A stretch of DNA of 64,000 nt from Methanococcoides burtonii DSM 6242 (GCF_000013725.1 NC_007955.1:403579-467578), one strand, 5' to 3'. Counted from the stretch's first letter, positions 18,228 to 27,689 are shown. The notes: a model not told the origin generated them from the sequence alone. A program made the numbers and translations.

Positions 18228-19397
18228 ATGGGGAATAATTTAAAGATCGGTATGTTCTCCTGGGAGAGTTTACATTCGATAAAAGTGGGTGGTATAGCTC
18301 CGCATGTTTCCGAACTTGCTGAAGCTCTTGCGAAGACAGGACATTCAGTCCACATATTTACCAGAAATAATGGACTGGAACCATATGGAGAGGTTAATGG
18401 AGTTCACTACCATCGGGTAGATCATTCTCTCTCAGGAGGCATTGTTCAGCAAATGGATAGCATGTGTGATTCAATGTACTCGAGATTCCTTGATGTTACG
18501 AAGGAATATGGCAAGTTCGATATATTACATGCACATGACTGGCATCCTTTTAATGCGGTTTCAAGGATCAAATATGAATTTGGTATTCCTTTTATGTTCA
18601 CATATCACAGTACCGAATGGGGACGGAACGGTAACATACATGGAAACTGGTGGGAAGCCGAAGAAATATCCCACCGGGAATGGAAAGCTGGATATGAATC
18701 TGTGAAGGTCATATCTACATCACAGCAACTTACAGATGAGATCAAGTTCCTGTACCAGATACCCGATAAGAAGATATCTATCATTCCAAATGGTATTTTC
18801 CATGGAAAAATAAAAAAGGATGTTGATGCCGGTGAAGTGAAAAATAGATTTGGTATCCATCCTCTTGCACCGGTTGTTCTGTTCATAGGACGTATGAGCT
18901 ACCAAAAAGGTCCGGACCTGCTTGTTGAAGCTATCCCTGAAGTGATAGATCATCGCTGGGACACAAAATTTGTTTTCATCGGGGAAGGTGAAATGCGCCC
19001 TCCCTGTGAAGCTCTTGCAAATGCCGAAAAAATTTCAGATAATTGTCATTTTCTGGGATATGTGGATGATGAAACGGCCAGGGACTGGATAAATGCATGT
19101 GATATTCTCTGTATTCCAAGCAGGAACGAACCTTTTGGGATTGTTGTTCTTGAAGGGTGGGATGCTGAAAGGACCATCGTTGCAACAGATGCTGTCCAAA
19201 TAATCAATAATTTTGTTGATGGTATCCTTGTCTACAAAAATCCGAATTCTATTGCATGGGGCATAAATTATGTACTTGATGACCTTTCCAATAGTAGCAT
19301 GAGAAAGGCCGGTAAAGAACTTATTGAGACTAGGTACAACTGGATCAATATCGCAGAAAATACAAGTGAAGCATACCTTAATGCTCTCAAAAACTAA
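18228..19397 (+). CDS. Glycosyltransferase family 4 (glucan/glycogen synthase type)
   Basis: A 389-residue GT-B fold enzyme of the GT4 type. It starts with KVGGIAPHVSELAEAL near 20-35, the donor-site glycine loop, then HAHDWHP near 103 and FIGRMSYQKGPDLLVEAI at about 220. The retaining GT4 signature NEPFGIVVLEGW is at about 302-313. Archaeal members with this layout act on alpha-glucans and complement GT3-like enzymes; a surface-glycan role is also possible. It lies 61 bases after galT in the same orientation. Confidence 0.85.
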   Translation: MGNNLKIGMFSWESLHSIKVGGIAPHVSELAEALAKTGHSVHIFTRNNGLEPYGEVNGVHYHRVDHSLSGGIVQQMDSMCDSMYSRFLDVTKEYGKFDILHAHDWHPFNAVSRIKYEFGIPFMFTYHSTEWGRNGNIHGNWWEAEEISHREWKAGYESVKVISTSQQLTDEIKFLYQIPDKKISIIPNGIFHGKIKKDVDAGEVKNRFGIHPLAPVVLFIGRMSYQKGPDLLVEAIPEVIDHRWDTKFVFIGEGEMRPPCEALANAEKISDNCHFLGYVDDETARDWINACDILCIPSRNEPFGIVVLEGWDAERTIVATDAVQIINNFVDGILVYKNPNSIAWGINYVLDDLSNSSMRKAGKELIETRYNWINIAENTSEAYLNALKN

Positions 19398-19456
19398 ATT
19401 ATGGTGATCAATAATACTGATGCCATCGATAATATCATAAAATAGGAGGCTTGGGA

Positions 19457-20587
19457 ATGCAGTCGGTTTGCATCTGTTCAGAAGTACATCTACCATGTGT
19501 GCTAAAATGGTACTGGCCATCGGAGGGGTATCGCTCTCCGGAATTCGAAACATACTTTGATCAGTCCAAAATGTACTCTGCTTTAGAAAAAAATGTCCCG
19601 GGAATAATCCGTACGAATGAAGCTTTGCTGGATTCCATAGATAACGGTGCAAAGTATACTTTTGATATATCCGGCATCTTTTTAGATCAATGTAAGTGGA
19701 ATCCTGCTGTAATAGAATCATTCAAGGAGCTAAAAGACAGGGGTGCCGGGTTTTCAGCATCACCTTATTATCATTCCATATCATCCCTTTTTCCTGATAC
19801 TAAGGAATTTAAGGAACAGGTATCCATGCATCGGGATAAGATCAAGGAGATATTCAATGTCAATCCCCGGACCTTCATCAATACTGAACTGATCCTTACA
19901 AAGGAGCTCAGTGCGATCCTTAAGGAGATGAAGTTCAAGTGCCTTATTTCAGAAGGTTCGGAGAATCTATTGTATGGAAACGATCCAAATCAGGTTTATG
20001 ATAATCATATACCAACGTTGTTGCGTCACATACCCTTAAGTGAAGATATAGAGATCCGCTTTTCAGATCAGAAATGGATAAGCTATCCTTTGATAGCTGA
20101 TAAATTTGCTTCATGGATAGCTAACATGGAAGGCGATGTAACCACATTACATTTCAAATACAGTTCTATCCTTTCCCATCAGCATAACAGAAGTGATATA
20201 CTTCAATTCCTCATAGATCTTCCGGCAAGTTTTGAGAAATATGGAATTTCCATGATAACACCTGAAGAAGCTTTGAAAAACTTTAAGACAAAGGAACTTC
20301 CATCCATCATGAACAAGTCCACTTCTCGATATGGAATGCATAATTTGATGGGCAATCACCCACAGCATCTGTACTTGCATGAACTGATAAGCATCGGTGA
20401 GATCCTCCAGTCCATAAAAAGTGCTCCTGAATATGATAAACTGAACTGTATCTATCGATACTTGCAGCAAAGCGAAATATTGCTGGAGATGGGGTCTGAT
20501 AACCAGAATATCGGTTATGAAAAGGCAGTCAATATCTTCTCCGCACTTTCGGACTTTAAACGCGCAATACTGGAGGTGAAGGTATGA
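19457..20587 (+). CDS. GH57 family paralogue, probably inactive
   Basis: A 376-residue protein that aligns over its whole length with the next gene, a GH57 alpha-amylase. Shared landmarks are the N-terminus (QSVCICSEVHLP here, RSVCMYFQLHQP there), YYHSISSLF versus NYHSLAGLF, and the nucleophile motif FINTELI with Glu144 kept. The segment holding the acid/base residue has decayed: HFKYSSILSHQH replaces FMDYETFGEHQW, so Asp is Lys234, and two conserved glutamates are Ser. It is therefore likely non-catalytic and may be a regulatory or glucan-binding partner. ATG at 19457 follows AGGAGG at 19444-19449. Its last four bases (ATGA) overlap the start of the next gene. Confidence 0.85.
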   Translation: MQSVCICSEVHLPCVLKWYWPSEGYRSPEFETYFDQSKMYSALEKNVPGIIRTNEALLDSIDNGAKYTFDISGIFLDQCKWNPAVIESFKELKDRGAGFSASPYYHSISSLFPDTKEFKEQVSMHRDKIKEIFNVNPRTFINTELILTKELSAILKEMKFKCLISEGSENLLYGNDPNQVYDNHIPTLLRHIPLSEDIEIRFSDQKWISYPLIADKFASWIANMEGDVTTLHFKYSSILSHQHNRSDILQFLIDLPASFEKYGISMITPEEALKNFKTKELPSIMNKSTSRYGMHNLMGNHPQHLYLHELISIGEILQSIKSAPEYDKLNCIYRYLQQSEILLEMGSDNQNIGYEKAVNIFSALSDFKRAILEVKV

Positions 20588-21786
20588 GATCCGTATGCAT
20601 GTACTTCCAGCTCCATCAGCCGTATCGTTTGAAGTGGTTCTGGCCGGATGATTCTAAAGGGTTTGAAAGGTATTTCGATGTTGCAATAAACAGGAGTATT
20701 TTCGAGAAGGTTGCCCGTAAGTGTTATCTTCCAGCCACGACCCTTCTGGCAGAACTCGTTGACCAGCACGAAGGCAATTTCAAGTTCAGTGTTTCAATAA
20801 CCGGAACTCTTCTAAGCCAGTGCGAAAAATGGAATCCTGATGTCCTTGATATTTTCACCCAACTTGCAGACTCTAAACGGGTAGAATTTATCGATGAGAC
20901 CAATTATCATTCCCTTGCAGGTCTTTTCGATGACAAGAATGAGTTTCGGGAACAGATCCTGGAACATCATGAGCTTACTTCAGATTTGCTTGGTGTAAAA
21001 CCACAGGTTTTCAGGAACACAGAACTCCTTTACAATAACAGTATTGCAGAAACCGTTTCATCCATGGGTTACAAAGCCATACTTACAGAAGGGGTTGATC
21101 AGTTGTTGGATTCCCGATCTCCGAATCATGTTTACAAAGCAAAGGATTGTGGTCTGCCCGTTCTTCTCAGGAACTATAAGATGAGTGATGACATAGGTTA
21201 TCGTTTCTCAGCGAGATGGTGGGAAGAGTATCCATTAACTGCTGACAAGTGGGCAAACTGGGCGTCCACGGAACAAGGGGATTGTATGAACATCTTCATG
21301 GATTACGAGACCTTTGGTGAGCATCAATGGTCCGACTCCGGAATCTTTGATTTCCTCAGGGCTTTACCTGGTGAGGTTCTTGGCAAAGGTCTTGAGTTCA
21401 ATACTCCTTCTGAGATCGTCGAGAAGTACGAACCGGTAGGAGAGGTAGATGTCGGGGACTTTAACACGATCTCATGGGCAGATATGGAGAGGGATACAAG
21501 CGCATGGCTTGGTAACGACATGCAGCGCAGATGCTTTGAAGAGGCAAAACTGCTTGGACCTTATGTGAAAAGAACGAATGATCCGAAACTCATCAACATA
21601 TGGAGACATCTTCTTACATCCGATCACTATTACTACATGAGTACAAAATGGTTAGGAGATGGAGATGTACATTCTTATTTCAGTATCCATACATCACCCT
21701 ATGATGCAGCCATAAATTTCATTGCAGCATTATTGGATTTCAAAACCTGTGTTTTCAGGAAACTGGCTGAAATGAACAAAGAATGA
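20584..21786 (+). CDS. GH57 alpha-amylase-like glycoside hydrolase
   Basis: A 400-residue GH57 enzyme with the conserved regions of the family: LHQPYRLKWFWP near residue 10, the catalytic nucleophile Glu147 in FRNTELLY, and the acid/base Asp240 in FMDYETFGEHQW. This type (MJ1611-like) acts on alpha-1,4-glucan inside the cell. It is translationally coupled to the preceding non-catalytic paralogue by an ATGA overlap, which hints that the two form a complex. The following GH15 gene begins 22 bases downstream, so the operon continues. Confidence 0.92.
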   Translation: MRSVCMYFQLHQPYRLKWFWPDDSKGFERYFDVAINRSIFEKVARKCYLPATTLLAELVDQHEGNFKFSVSITGTLLSQCEKWNPDVLDIFTQLADSKRVEFIDETNYHSLAGLFDDKNEFREQILEHHELTSDLLGVKPQVFRNTELLYNNSIAETVSSMGYKAILTEGVDQLLDSRSPNHVYKAKDCGLPVLLRNYKMSDDIGYRFSARWWEEYPLTADKWANWASTEQGDCMNIFMDYETFGEHQWSDSGIFDFLRALPGEVLGKGLEFNTPSEIVEKYEPVGEVDVGDFNTISWADMERDTSAWLGNDMQRRCFEEAKLLGPYVKRTNDPKLINIWRHLLTSDHYYYMSTKWLGDGDVHSYFSIHTSPYDAAINFIAALLDFKTCVFRKLAEMNKE

Positions 21787-21808
21787 TCCTTGAAAAGGAG
21801 GAATATAT

Positions 21809-23752
21809 TTGATCAGGCATCTAAATGCTATACTCGGCAATGATAAACTGCTCGTATCAATGGGTGAGAAAGGCAATCTTCTGGGATATTTATACCCAAG
21901 GAGAGATTGGGCTCAACATCTTGTAGAATCCAAAGCCTGCATTTACACAGGTGTAGATCTACTATGGACGGATTCTCCTGAATGGAAGTCAAAACAGGAA
22001 TATGTGGATGGTACAGATGTAATCACAACCCATCTGTCCCATTTTTCCGGTGTTGAAGTATCAATTCATGACTTTATGCATGAGGAAATGCCGGTCCTTG
22101 TACGAAAGTATGAGATCACATCAAAAGAGTATATCAATGGCAAATTCTATTATTATTCTAATTTCCAGGCTGGAGAAACCCATCGGAGAAACTCTGCTTT
22201 TTGTGATAAGGATGCAGGTCTGCTTGTTCAATACATGCAGAACTTCTACATTGGCATATCAAGTGCTCCTAAATTCGAGGAGTGGCAGGTTGGTAAGATA
22301 CAGGAGAATGGGTGGGTGACAAGTGCCAGAAGCGATATGGAAGATGGTAATCTCCAGCGAAATGTTGAAGAGATCGGTGATCTGGATAGTTCGATCGGAT
22401 GGGAGCTTGATCTCTTGCCTGGTGAAAGTACCACTATCACACTTTTTATCGGTATCTCTTCAGAAAGACAGTTGATACACGACCTGCTGGGTGATGTTCT
22501 GGAACAGTCCCCTGCTGACATAATGCATGGGTCTGAAGCTAGCTCAGTCCAATGGTTATCAAAAAAGCGAGCTTTAGACCTATCTGCACTGGAAGAAGAT
22601 CCCCTTTTCAAAAATGAGGTCCATGGCTTATACGTTCGTTCATTACTTTCTTTGAACTTACTGAATGATCCTTATGAGGGATCATTTGTAGCTTCTCCGG
22701 AGTTCGACCCTGCTTTTGAGATGTGTGGGGGATATGGGTTCTGCTGGAACCGGGACTCTGTAGAAGTCGTTCTTGCTCTATTGAATGCTGGTTATCCTGA
22801 ATTTGCGGCAAAGTTCTTTGAATGGTGTAAAAGAACCCAACTTCCAAATGGTTCGTGGTTCCAGAGATACTGGCTTGATGGAAAACAAGCTCCTTCCTGG
22901 GGTAATTTTGATGATTCCACGCAGATAGATGAGACCGGTTCAACGCTTTATGCAATTGATCACTATTATCTAAAACTGGAAGTAGCTGAAAGATCTGAAT
23001 TTCTTAAAAACATGTGGGAAACGGTGCGTGGGGGTGCAGAATATCTCATGGGAAGGACTGTCCAGGGGCTTCACGATCCATGCAGGTGCCTGTGGGAATC
23101 CGATAAAGGCATATTCAGTTATACAAATGCTGCTATCTATGCCGGTCTGAAAGGTGCTGCTCATCTGGCCAGGAATAATGGTGAACCGGTGCTTGCGAAA
23201 AAATGGTCAGACAGGGCTGAACTGGTCAGGAAGGAAACCATTGAGAAACTGTGGCTTGAGGAAGGCTATTTTTCCCGGGGTATTATTGACAACAATATCC
23301 ACAGGACCGTGGATTCTAGCATGATCGGCACGTTCATTCCTTTTGCTCTTATTTCACCGAACGATCCTAATGAAAAAGCCATGATACTCTCAATGATAGA
23401 GCATATTGAAAGGGCTCTCAGGATTCCGGTCAATGAATATTTTGGGATCAAACGTTATGAAAATGACAACTATATAGATGGTAATCCGTGGGTTGTGACA
23501 ACATTATGGCTTTCCCGTGCCTTGCTCACTCTTGCTTTCTCGCTGGAGAAAAGGGATGATAAATATGACCTGCTGGTGAATAAGGCAATTGAATACATAA
23601 AATGGACAATTAGAAGTACGACCAGCACCGGGCTCTTATCCGAGCAGGTTGATAAAAATACCGGGCAAGCTGCATGGGCCAGACCATTAGGCTGGAGCTG
23701 TGCACTATTTATAGAGAATGCTCTGCTTCTGAATGAATTGAAAAAAGCATGA
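21809..23752 (+). CDS. Glucoamylase, GH15
   Basis: A 647-residue GH15 enzyme that releases glucose from the ends of alpha-glucan. An N-terminal beta-sandwich domain (about 1-260) is followed by the (alpha/alpha)6 barrel. Barrel motifs are GYGFCWNRDSVEVVLAL near 310, QIDETGSTLYAIDHYY near 372 with the general-acid Glu, and SEQVDKNTGQAAWARPLGW near 612-630 with the catalytic base Glu. No signal peptide is present, so it should act in the cytoplasm. The start is TTG at 21809, fixed by AAGGAGGAA seven bases upstream. The debranching enzyme follows after 44 bases. Confidence 0.92.
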   Translation: MIRHLNAILGNDKLLVSMGEKGNLLGYLYPRRDWAQHLVESKACIYTGVDLLWTDSPEWKSKQEYVDGTDVITTHLSHFSGVEVSIHDFMHEEMPVLVRKYEITSKEYINGKFYYYSNFQAGETHRRNSAFCDKDAGLLVQYMQNFYIGISSAPKFEEWQVGKIQENGWVTSARSDMEDGNLQRNVEEIGDLDSSIGWELDLLPGESTTITLFIGISSERQLIHDLLGDVLEQSPADIMHGSEASSVQWLSKKRALDLSALEEDPLFKNEVHGLYVRSLLSLNLLNDPYEGSFVASPEFDPAFEMCGGYGFCWNRDSVEVVLALLNAGYPEFAAKFFEWCKRTQLPNGSWFQRYWLDGKQAPSWGNFDDSTQIDETGSTLYAIDHYYLKLEVAERSEFLKNMWETVRGGAEYLMGRTVQGLHDPCRCLWESDKGIFSYTNAAIYAGLKGAAHLARNNGEPVLAKKWSDRAELVRKETIEKLWLEEGYFSRGIIDNNIHRTVDSSMIGTFIPFALISPNDPNEKAMILSMIEHIERALRIPVNEYFGIKRYENDNYIDGNPWVVTTLWLSRALLTLAFSLEKRDDKYDLLVNKAIEYIKWTIRSTTSTGLLSEQVDKNTGQAAWARPLGWSCALFIENALLLNELKKA

Positions 23753-23796
23753 AAGAGTTTGAGTTAGAACTGAATATATTTTAAGGTGTAATTCTT

Positions 23797-25779
23797 ATGT
23801 CCCTCCATGCAACATATAATGGTGAATTTGATCCTACATCCGCAATTTTCCGGGAATGGCTTATCACGAACGGCATTGGAGGCTATGCATCATCTACTAT
23901 TATTGGTGATAATTCAAGAAAATACCATGGTCTTCTGATCGCTTCTGCAAATCCTCCGGTTGACCGTAGGGTGTTGCTTTCTTCCCTTGATGAAGAGATC
24001 ATTGTTGGAAATAAAGTATATCATCTTGCAGCCCACAGGTATCCCGATACATTGTATCCTTCAGGTTTCAAATATCTCGAGCGTTTTTCTGCTTCTCCGC
24101 TACCAACTTTTGAGTACAGTATTGGGAACATTAAGCTGAAAAAGAATATCTTCATGATCCATGGGCAGAACACCACAATTGTCAGGTACAAACTAATAAA
24201 TCCTGATAATGAGGACCTTGTTTTCCGTATATTGCCTCTTGTGACAAACAGGGATTTCCACCAGCTTAAAAGGGCAGATGCGATCAGTTTTAGTGAAAGG
24301 CATGATGCTTCAGGAGTTCAGTTGAGAACTGTTGATGGTGTTCTGCAACTGCGGTCCAATATGCAATTTGTTCAGGAACCACACTGGTATTATAATTTAG
24401 AATATGATACTGAACGTGAGCGAGGGGAAGCTTATCAGGAAGATCTCTATAACCCTGGTCATTTTGAAAGACATATTCTGGATAAAGTGAGTGAACTATA
24501 TGTTGTAGCTTCGACCCCTATTTCAGAAAATATGGAATTTGACCTTGAACTTGTTAATTCTGAATATGAAAGGGAACTTTCAAGATACAGATCTCTGCAG
24601 GACTGCTGCAATTTGACTGACGATCTCGCAAAGAAGCTTGTCAATGCTGCAGACGCTTTCATTGTGCATCGCAACTCTACCGCTTCTAAAAGCATCCTCG
24701 CAGGTTATCACTGGTTTGCGGATTGGGGACGGGATGCGATGATCTCGCTTCCGGGACTTACTCTTGTAACAGGAAGGTTCAATGATGCAAAAGCTATTCT
24801 GACCACCTTTTCTGAACAGTGTTCACAAGGCCTCATACCAAACCGATTTTCAGATGACGGGATTTCTCCTACGGATTACAATACAGTTGATGCTTCACTC
24901 TGGTTTATCCATTCCCTTGAGCGATATTATTCATATACCAGGGATATCGAATTTGTTAAAAAAATGTGGGATACAGTTGGGTCAATTCTCCACAATTACA
25001 TAGAAGGGACCTTATACGGAATCCGTATGGACGATGATGGACTAATTGAACAGAAAGGTCAGCTTACCTGGATGGATGTAAAGATTGGTGATAGGGAGAT
25101 CACACCAAGAGCTGGAAAAGCATGCGAGATAAACGCTTTGTGGTATAATTCCCTCTGTATTGCCAACTTGTTTGGGGAATTGATAGGTGCAGACACAAAA
25201 CAGTATCTTGAAATATCTCGATTGGCCAAAAGCAACTTCGTTGATACTTTCTGGAATTCAACAGACAAGTGCCTTTATGACTGCGTTTCTGTAGATGAGG
25301 ATATGGCTGTCATTAAAGATGCATCCATCAGGCCTAACCAGATCTTTGCAGTATCACTGCCCTACACTATGCTTAATCCTGATAAGGAAAAAATGATAGT
25401 TGAAAAGGTAGTTGAAGAGCTCCTAACTCCTTATGGTCTGAGGACCTTATCACCGGCTGACAGCCAGTATATCGGAAGATACAGAGGTGACCGGGATTCC
25501 CGGGACCGTGCATATCATAACGGCACGGTCTGGCCCTGGCTACTCGGGCCATTTGTCACTGCATACACAAAGGTGCACAACAGATCTCCCTCAAGTCTGG
25601 AATATTCCAGGCAATTGTTACTCAATTTTGGACCCCATTTTGATGAGGCTGGCATAGGAACGATTTCCGAGATATTTGATGGTGATACCCCGCACAGGCC
25701 AGATGGATGCATTTCCCAAGCATGGAGTGTTGCTGAAATATTACGGGCTTGTGTCGAAGATGTGAATATTCAAAGTTAA
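23797..25779 (+). CDS. Glycogen debranching enzyme (amylo-alpha-1,6-glucosidase, archaeal type)
   Basis: A 660-residue protein of the archaeal/bacterial GDE type (GH133). The N-terminal domain begins with REWLITNGIGGYASST and NSRKYHGLLIA, the hallmark of the family. The catalytic (alpha/alpha)6 domain carries HWFADWGRDAMISLPG near 305, LTWMDVKIGDREITPRAGK near 420-440, and YHNGTVWPWLLGPF near 575. It removes alpha-1,6 branches so that the GH15 and GH57 enzymes can degrade the chains. It closes the seven-gene glucan cluster. ATG at 23797. Confidence 0.93.
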   Translation: MSLHATYNGEFDPTSAIFREWLITNGIGGYASSTIIGDNSRKYHGLLIASANPPVDRRVLLSSLDEEIIVGNKVYHLAAHRYPDTLYPSGFKYLERFSASPLPTFEYSIGNIKLKKNIFMIHGQNTTIVRYKLINPDNEDLVFRILPLVTNRDFHQLKRADAISFSERHDASGVQLRTVDGVLQLRSNMQFVQEPHWYYNLEYDTERERGEAYQEDLYNPGHFERHILDKVSELYVVASTPISENMEFDLELVNSEYERELSRYRSLQDCCNLTDDLAKKLVNAADAFIVHRNSTASKSILAGYHWFADWGRDAMISLPGLTLVTGRFNDAKAILTTFSEQCSQGLIPNRFSDDGISPTDYNTVDASLWFIHSLERYYSYTRDIEFVKKMWDTVGSILHNYIEGTLYGIRMDDDGLIEQKGQLTWMDVKIGDREITPRAGKACEINALWYNSLCIANLFGELIGADTKQYLEISRLAKSNFVDTFWNSTDKCLYDCVSVDEDMAVIKDASIRPNQIFAVSLPYTMLNPDKEKMIVEKVVEELLTPYGLRTLSPADSQYIGRYRGDRDSRDRAYHNGTVWPWLLGPFVTAYTKVHNRSPSSLEYSRQLLLNFGPHFDEAGIGTISEIFDGDTPHRPDGCISQAWSVAEILRACVEDVNIQS

Positions 25780-25879
25780 CACTGGTTGGAAATAAAATAA
25801 CTCATAAAAATGAGCTTGAAGATAAAAAGGCTAGAATTGGTATCAGTCGCTTGTTATCATAAATTTGTAATATGAATAT

Positions 25880-25935
25880 AATAAAAAGCCAATAAAGTAA
25901 AGGAGTTTCCGGGTCTTGCGGAAGGCTCCTTTACT
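25880..25935 (-). terminator. Terminator of small membrane protein gene, copy B
   Basis: AAGTAAAGGAG (25895-25905) pairs perfectly with CTCCTTTACTT (25926-25936), and the inner part TTTCCG / CGGAA extends the stem. The minus strand continues into GGCTTTTTATTAT. The hairpin begins at the stop codon of the leftward small gene. It could also terminate the rightward debranching-enzyme transcript. Confidence 0.78.
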
Positions 25936-26103
25936 TTAAAAGAGGTTAGCATAAGATGAAAGTCTGAGGAAGGCCATCAGAGCAATGGATACTGCAAGTG
26001 TGGCAATGAATGCCCCGTTGCCATCGATTTTAAGTCCTCTGTTTGTCCATTCAAGGATACCGTCTTCTTCATCCATTGTGGAACTTGCGTAGTATTTGTC
26101 CAT
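25936..26103 (-). CDS. 55-residue single-span membrane protein, copy B
   Basis: A leftward gene with ATG at 26103 and TAA at 25936, preceded by GGAGG. The product begins MDKYYASSTMDEEDGILEW and ends RLSSYANLF, with one membrane span at about 31-47. It differs from copy A (14248-14415) only at residues 3, 7, 15, 26, 35 and 37. Promoter palindrome, ribosome-binding site and terminator are conserved too. The gene sits immediately beyond the end of the glucan cluster, convergent with the debranching enzyme, while copy A sits before the cluster. No family is recognised and no function is claimed. Confidence 0.85.
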   Translation of the reverse strand: MDKYYASSTMDEEDGILEWTNRGLKIDGNGAFIATLAVSIALMAFLRLSSYANLF

Positions 26104-26145
26104 TTCTTCTTTCCTCCGATTTTGATAAGCAATCAGTGTGCATCA

Positions 26146-26181
26146 CGATTAATCATGATACATATCTATAATGATTAATCG
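26146..26181 (-). promoter_or_regulatory. Palindromic operator around TATA box, copy B
   Basis: CGATTAATCAT at 26146-26156 and AATGATTAATCG at 26170-26181 form the same inverted repeat as in copy A, with one mismatch at the inner edge. Between the arms the minus strand reads TATAGATATG, so the TATA-like element is again enclosed. The spacing to the ATG equals that in copy A. Confidence 0.7.
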
Positions 26182-26368
26182 TTTATTAATGTTTCGGAGT
26201 ACAGATGATGTATTAGAAAAAATGAGAGATGTGAGACATATTGGAATTATCAACCACTCAGATCGACCTGCAGTATCTTTCTACATTCCGAAATGCTCAG
26301 CTATATAATTCTTCATTCCAATCTTATATCCTGATCAAATGATCCTGATAACCGGGGACAAGGGAAGT

Positions 26369-26694
26369 ATGGATACAAAAGTTCAGGCATATATCAAAAA
26401 ACAAGAAACACCACAAAGAGAGATAGTTGAAGCATTAAGAGAAATGATCCTAACGTTTTTTCCTGATATTAAAGAAGAGCTCATAATGAGTGTTCCCTAG
26501 TATGAAGGAAAATATTATATTGTTGCTTTAAAAAACCATGTGAACCTGGGTTTTTCAATTGATGGTCTGACAGAAAATGAGAAGGGACTCTTCGATGCAC
26601 AGGAAAAACCATGAAGCATATCAAGGTATTTTCCCTGAATGAGATAGATGAAGATATGATCGTAAAGTTGCTTAAAGTAGTAAAGAAAGAATGA
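26369..26694 (+). pseudogene. DUF1801-type protein, broken by amber codon and frameshift
   Basis: From ATG at 26369 (GGGAAG upstream) the frame reads MDTKVQAYIKKQETPQREIV through PDIKEELIMSVP, reaches TAG at 26498-26500, and resumes YEGKYYIVALKNHVNLGFS. A one-base slip near 26600 then moves to the frame GKTMKHIKVFSLNEIDED, ending at TGA 26692-26694. Together these give a typical short DUF1801 (YdhG-like) protein, a family of unknown function. The TAG stands where relatives usually have an aromatic residue. Pyrrolysine readthrough is conceivable in this order, but the frameshift argues for decay. The end of the same gene recurs at 14553-14624. Confidence 0.75.
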
Positions 26695-27335
26695 ATTGGT
26701 CTTAGCAAATGAATCCAGAAGCATCTTAAACATCTCAATACAGAATAATTAAGCCAGTGTAGATGCTAACTGGTCGATCATTGACCAATTGGTTGAAAAA
26801 CGAATACATATATTTCTGTAAACTATCAGTATGAATTTCTGTATCGTTTGAATGTCTACAACCAAAAGTATCACTGCAGAAATTCTCCATATTCGGACAA
26901 AAGTTCAAGTCTAAAATCATATCTATTCCGAGTTCGCAATAATATTTATATTTCAGTCCATTAATATAGATTGATGAGATTTTTACCGAAGCCAATATAT
27001 TTTTATATCATATGTCTTATATTATATCCAGTGGTCTCTTTTCAGCTGTGTGTAAATAATAAAAATGTTGCTAAATACAACTATAATTTAATAATTATTT
27101 GACTTTTCTTATTATTAATAATAATTTATAATGTTCAAACGATGAAAAGCGAGTTGGATATGTAGTGTACCAATCGTCAGCACTTATATTTAGTTGAATC
27201 TTGAGGTTCAAATCTTACCCTGCATAAAAAATAGTTGGAATAGTGACAAGAATACTGGAACAAATCATACAATCAAAATGTTAAGTGAGTCTGGAAATTT
27301 TGATTAATATATTTCGGTGTGAGGAGAGTGTGGAT
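26695..27335. other. AT-rich region without a convincing gene
   Basis: This 640-base stretch is very AT-rich. A leftward reading frame of 86 codons (26735-26995) exists, but it starts at TTG without a ribosome-binding site and matches nothing I know. No IS ends, tRNA or repeats were seen. Confidence 0.5.
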
Positions 27336-27689
27336 ATGAGAGAATTGTTGAGCAAATATAAGGAATTTAAAATCATCAACGTTGGGATAGAAGAAGGAAG
27401 ATTTTTGAAGGTTATGGAGGCTTTTGAGATATATTGGGGAGATCCTTGTATAGAGATACGGGGGAACAGCGAATATTCTCCAAAAGCAAAGATTTTGATC
27501 AAAAATAGAGATAGCATCATTAAAAATGCTTCTTTGACCAGTGGAAAGTTTGGCGAAAAGAACAATGAGATTCGGTTTTTTGTGGTACAGAGGGACGAAA
27601 ATATATTTTGCTGTAAGGATAATGCATCTGTTGAGATCGCGATAAAAAGTGGGGACGATTTGGAGGTTTTAGAGGAATTATTGAAATAA
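27336..27689 (+). CDS. Hypothetical protein, about 117 residues
   Basis: A small soluble protein starting MRELLSKYKEFKIINVG, rich in charged residues and of mixed alpha/beta character, ending in an acidic helix DDLEVLEELLK. ATG at 27336 is preferred because GAGGAGAG lies upstream; the frame could be extended to 27285. It has two adjacent cysteines in IFCCKD near residue 91. No family was recognised. It is isolated between AT-rich gaps and its neighbours give no hint of function. Confidence 0.6.
   Translation: MRELLSKYKEFKIINVGIEEGRFLKVMEAFEIYWGDPCIEIRGNSEYSPKAKILIKNRDSIIKNASLTSGKFGEKNNEIRFFVVQRDENIFCCKDNASVEIAIKSGDDLEVLEELLK

Noticed and set aside
19035-19721. Leftward frame of 228 codons across two glucan genes
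   Set aside because: It is antisense to the GT4 and GH57 genes, both of which are well supported on the plus strand.
26735-26995. Leftward frame of 86 codons in the 640-base gap
   Set aside because: It has a TTG start without a ribosome-binding site and no recognisable pattern.
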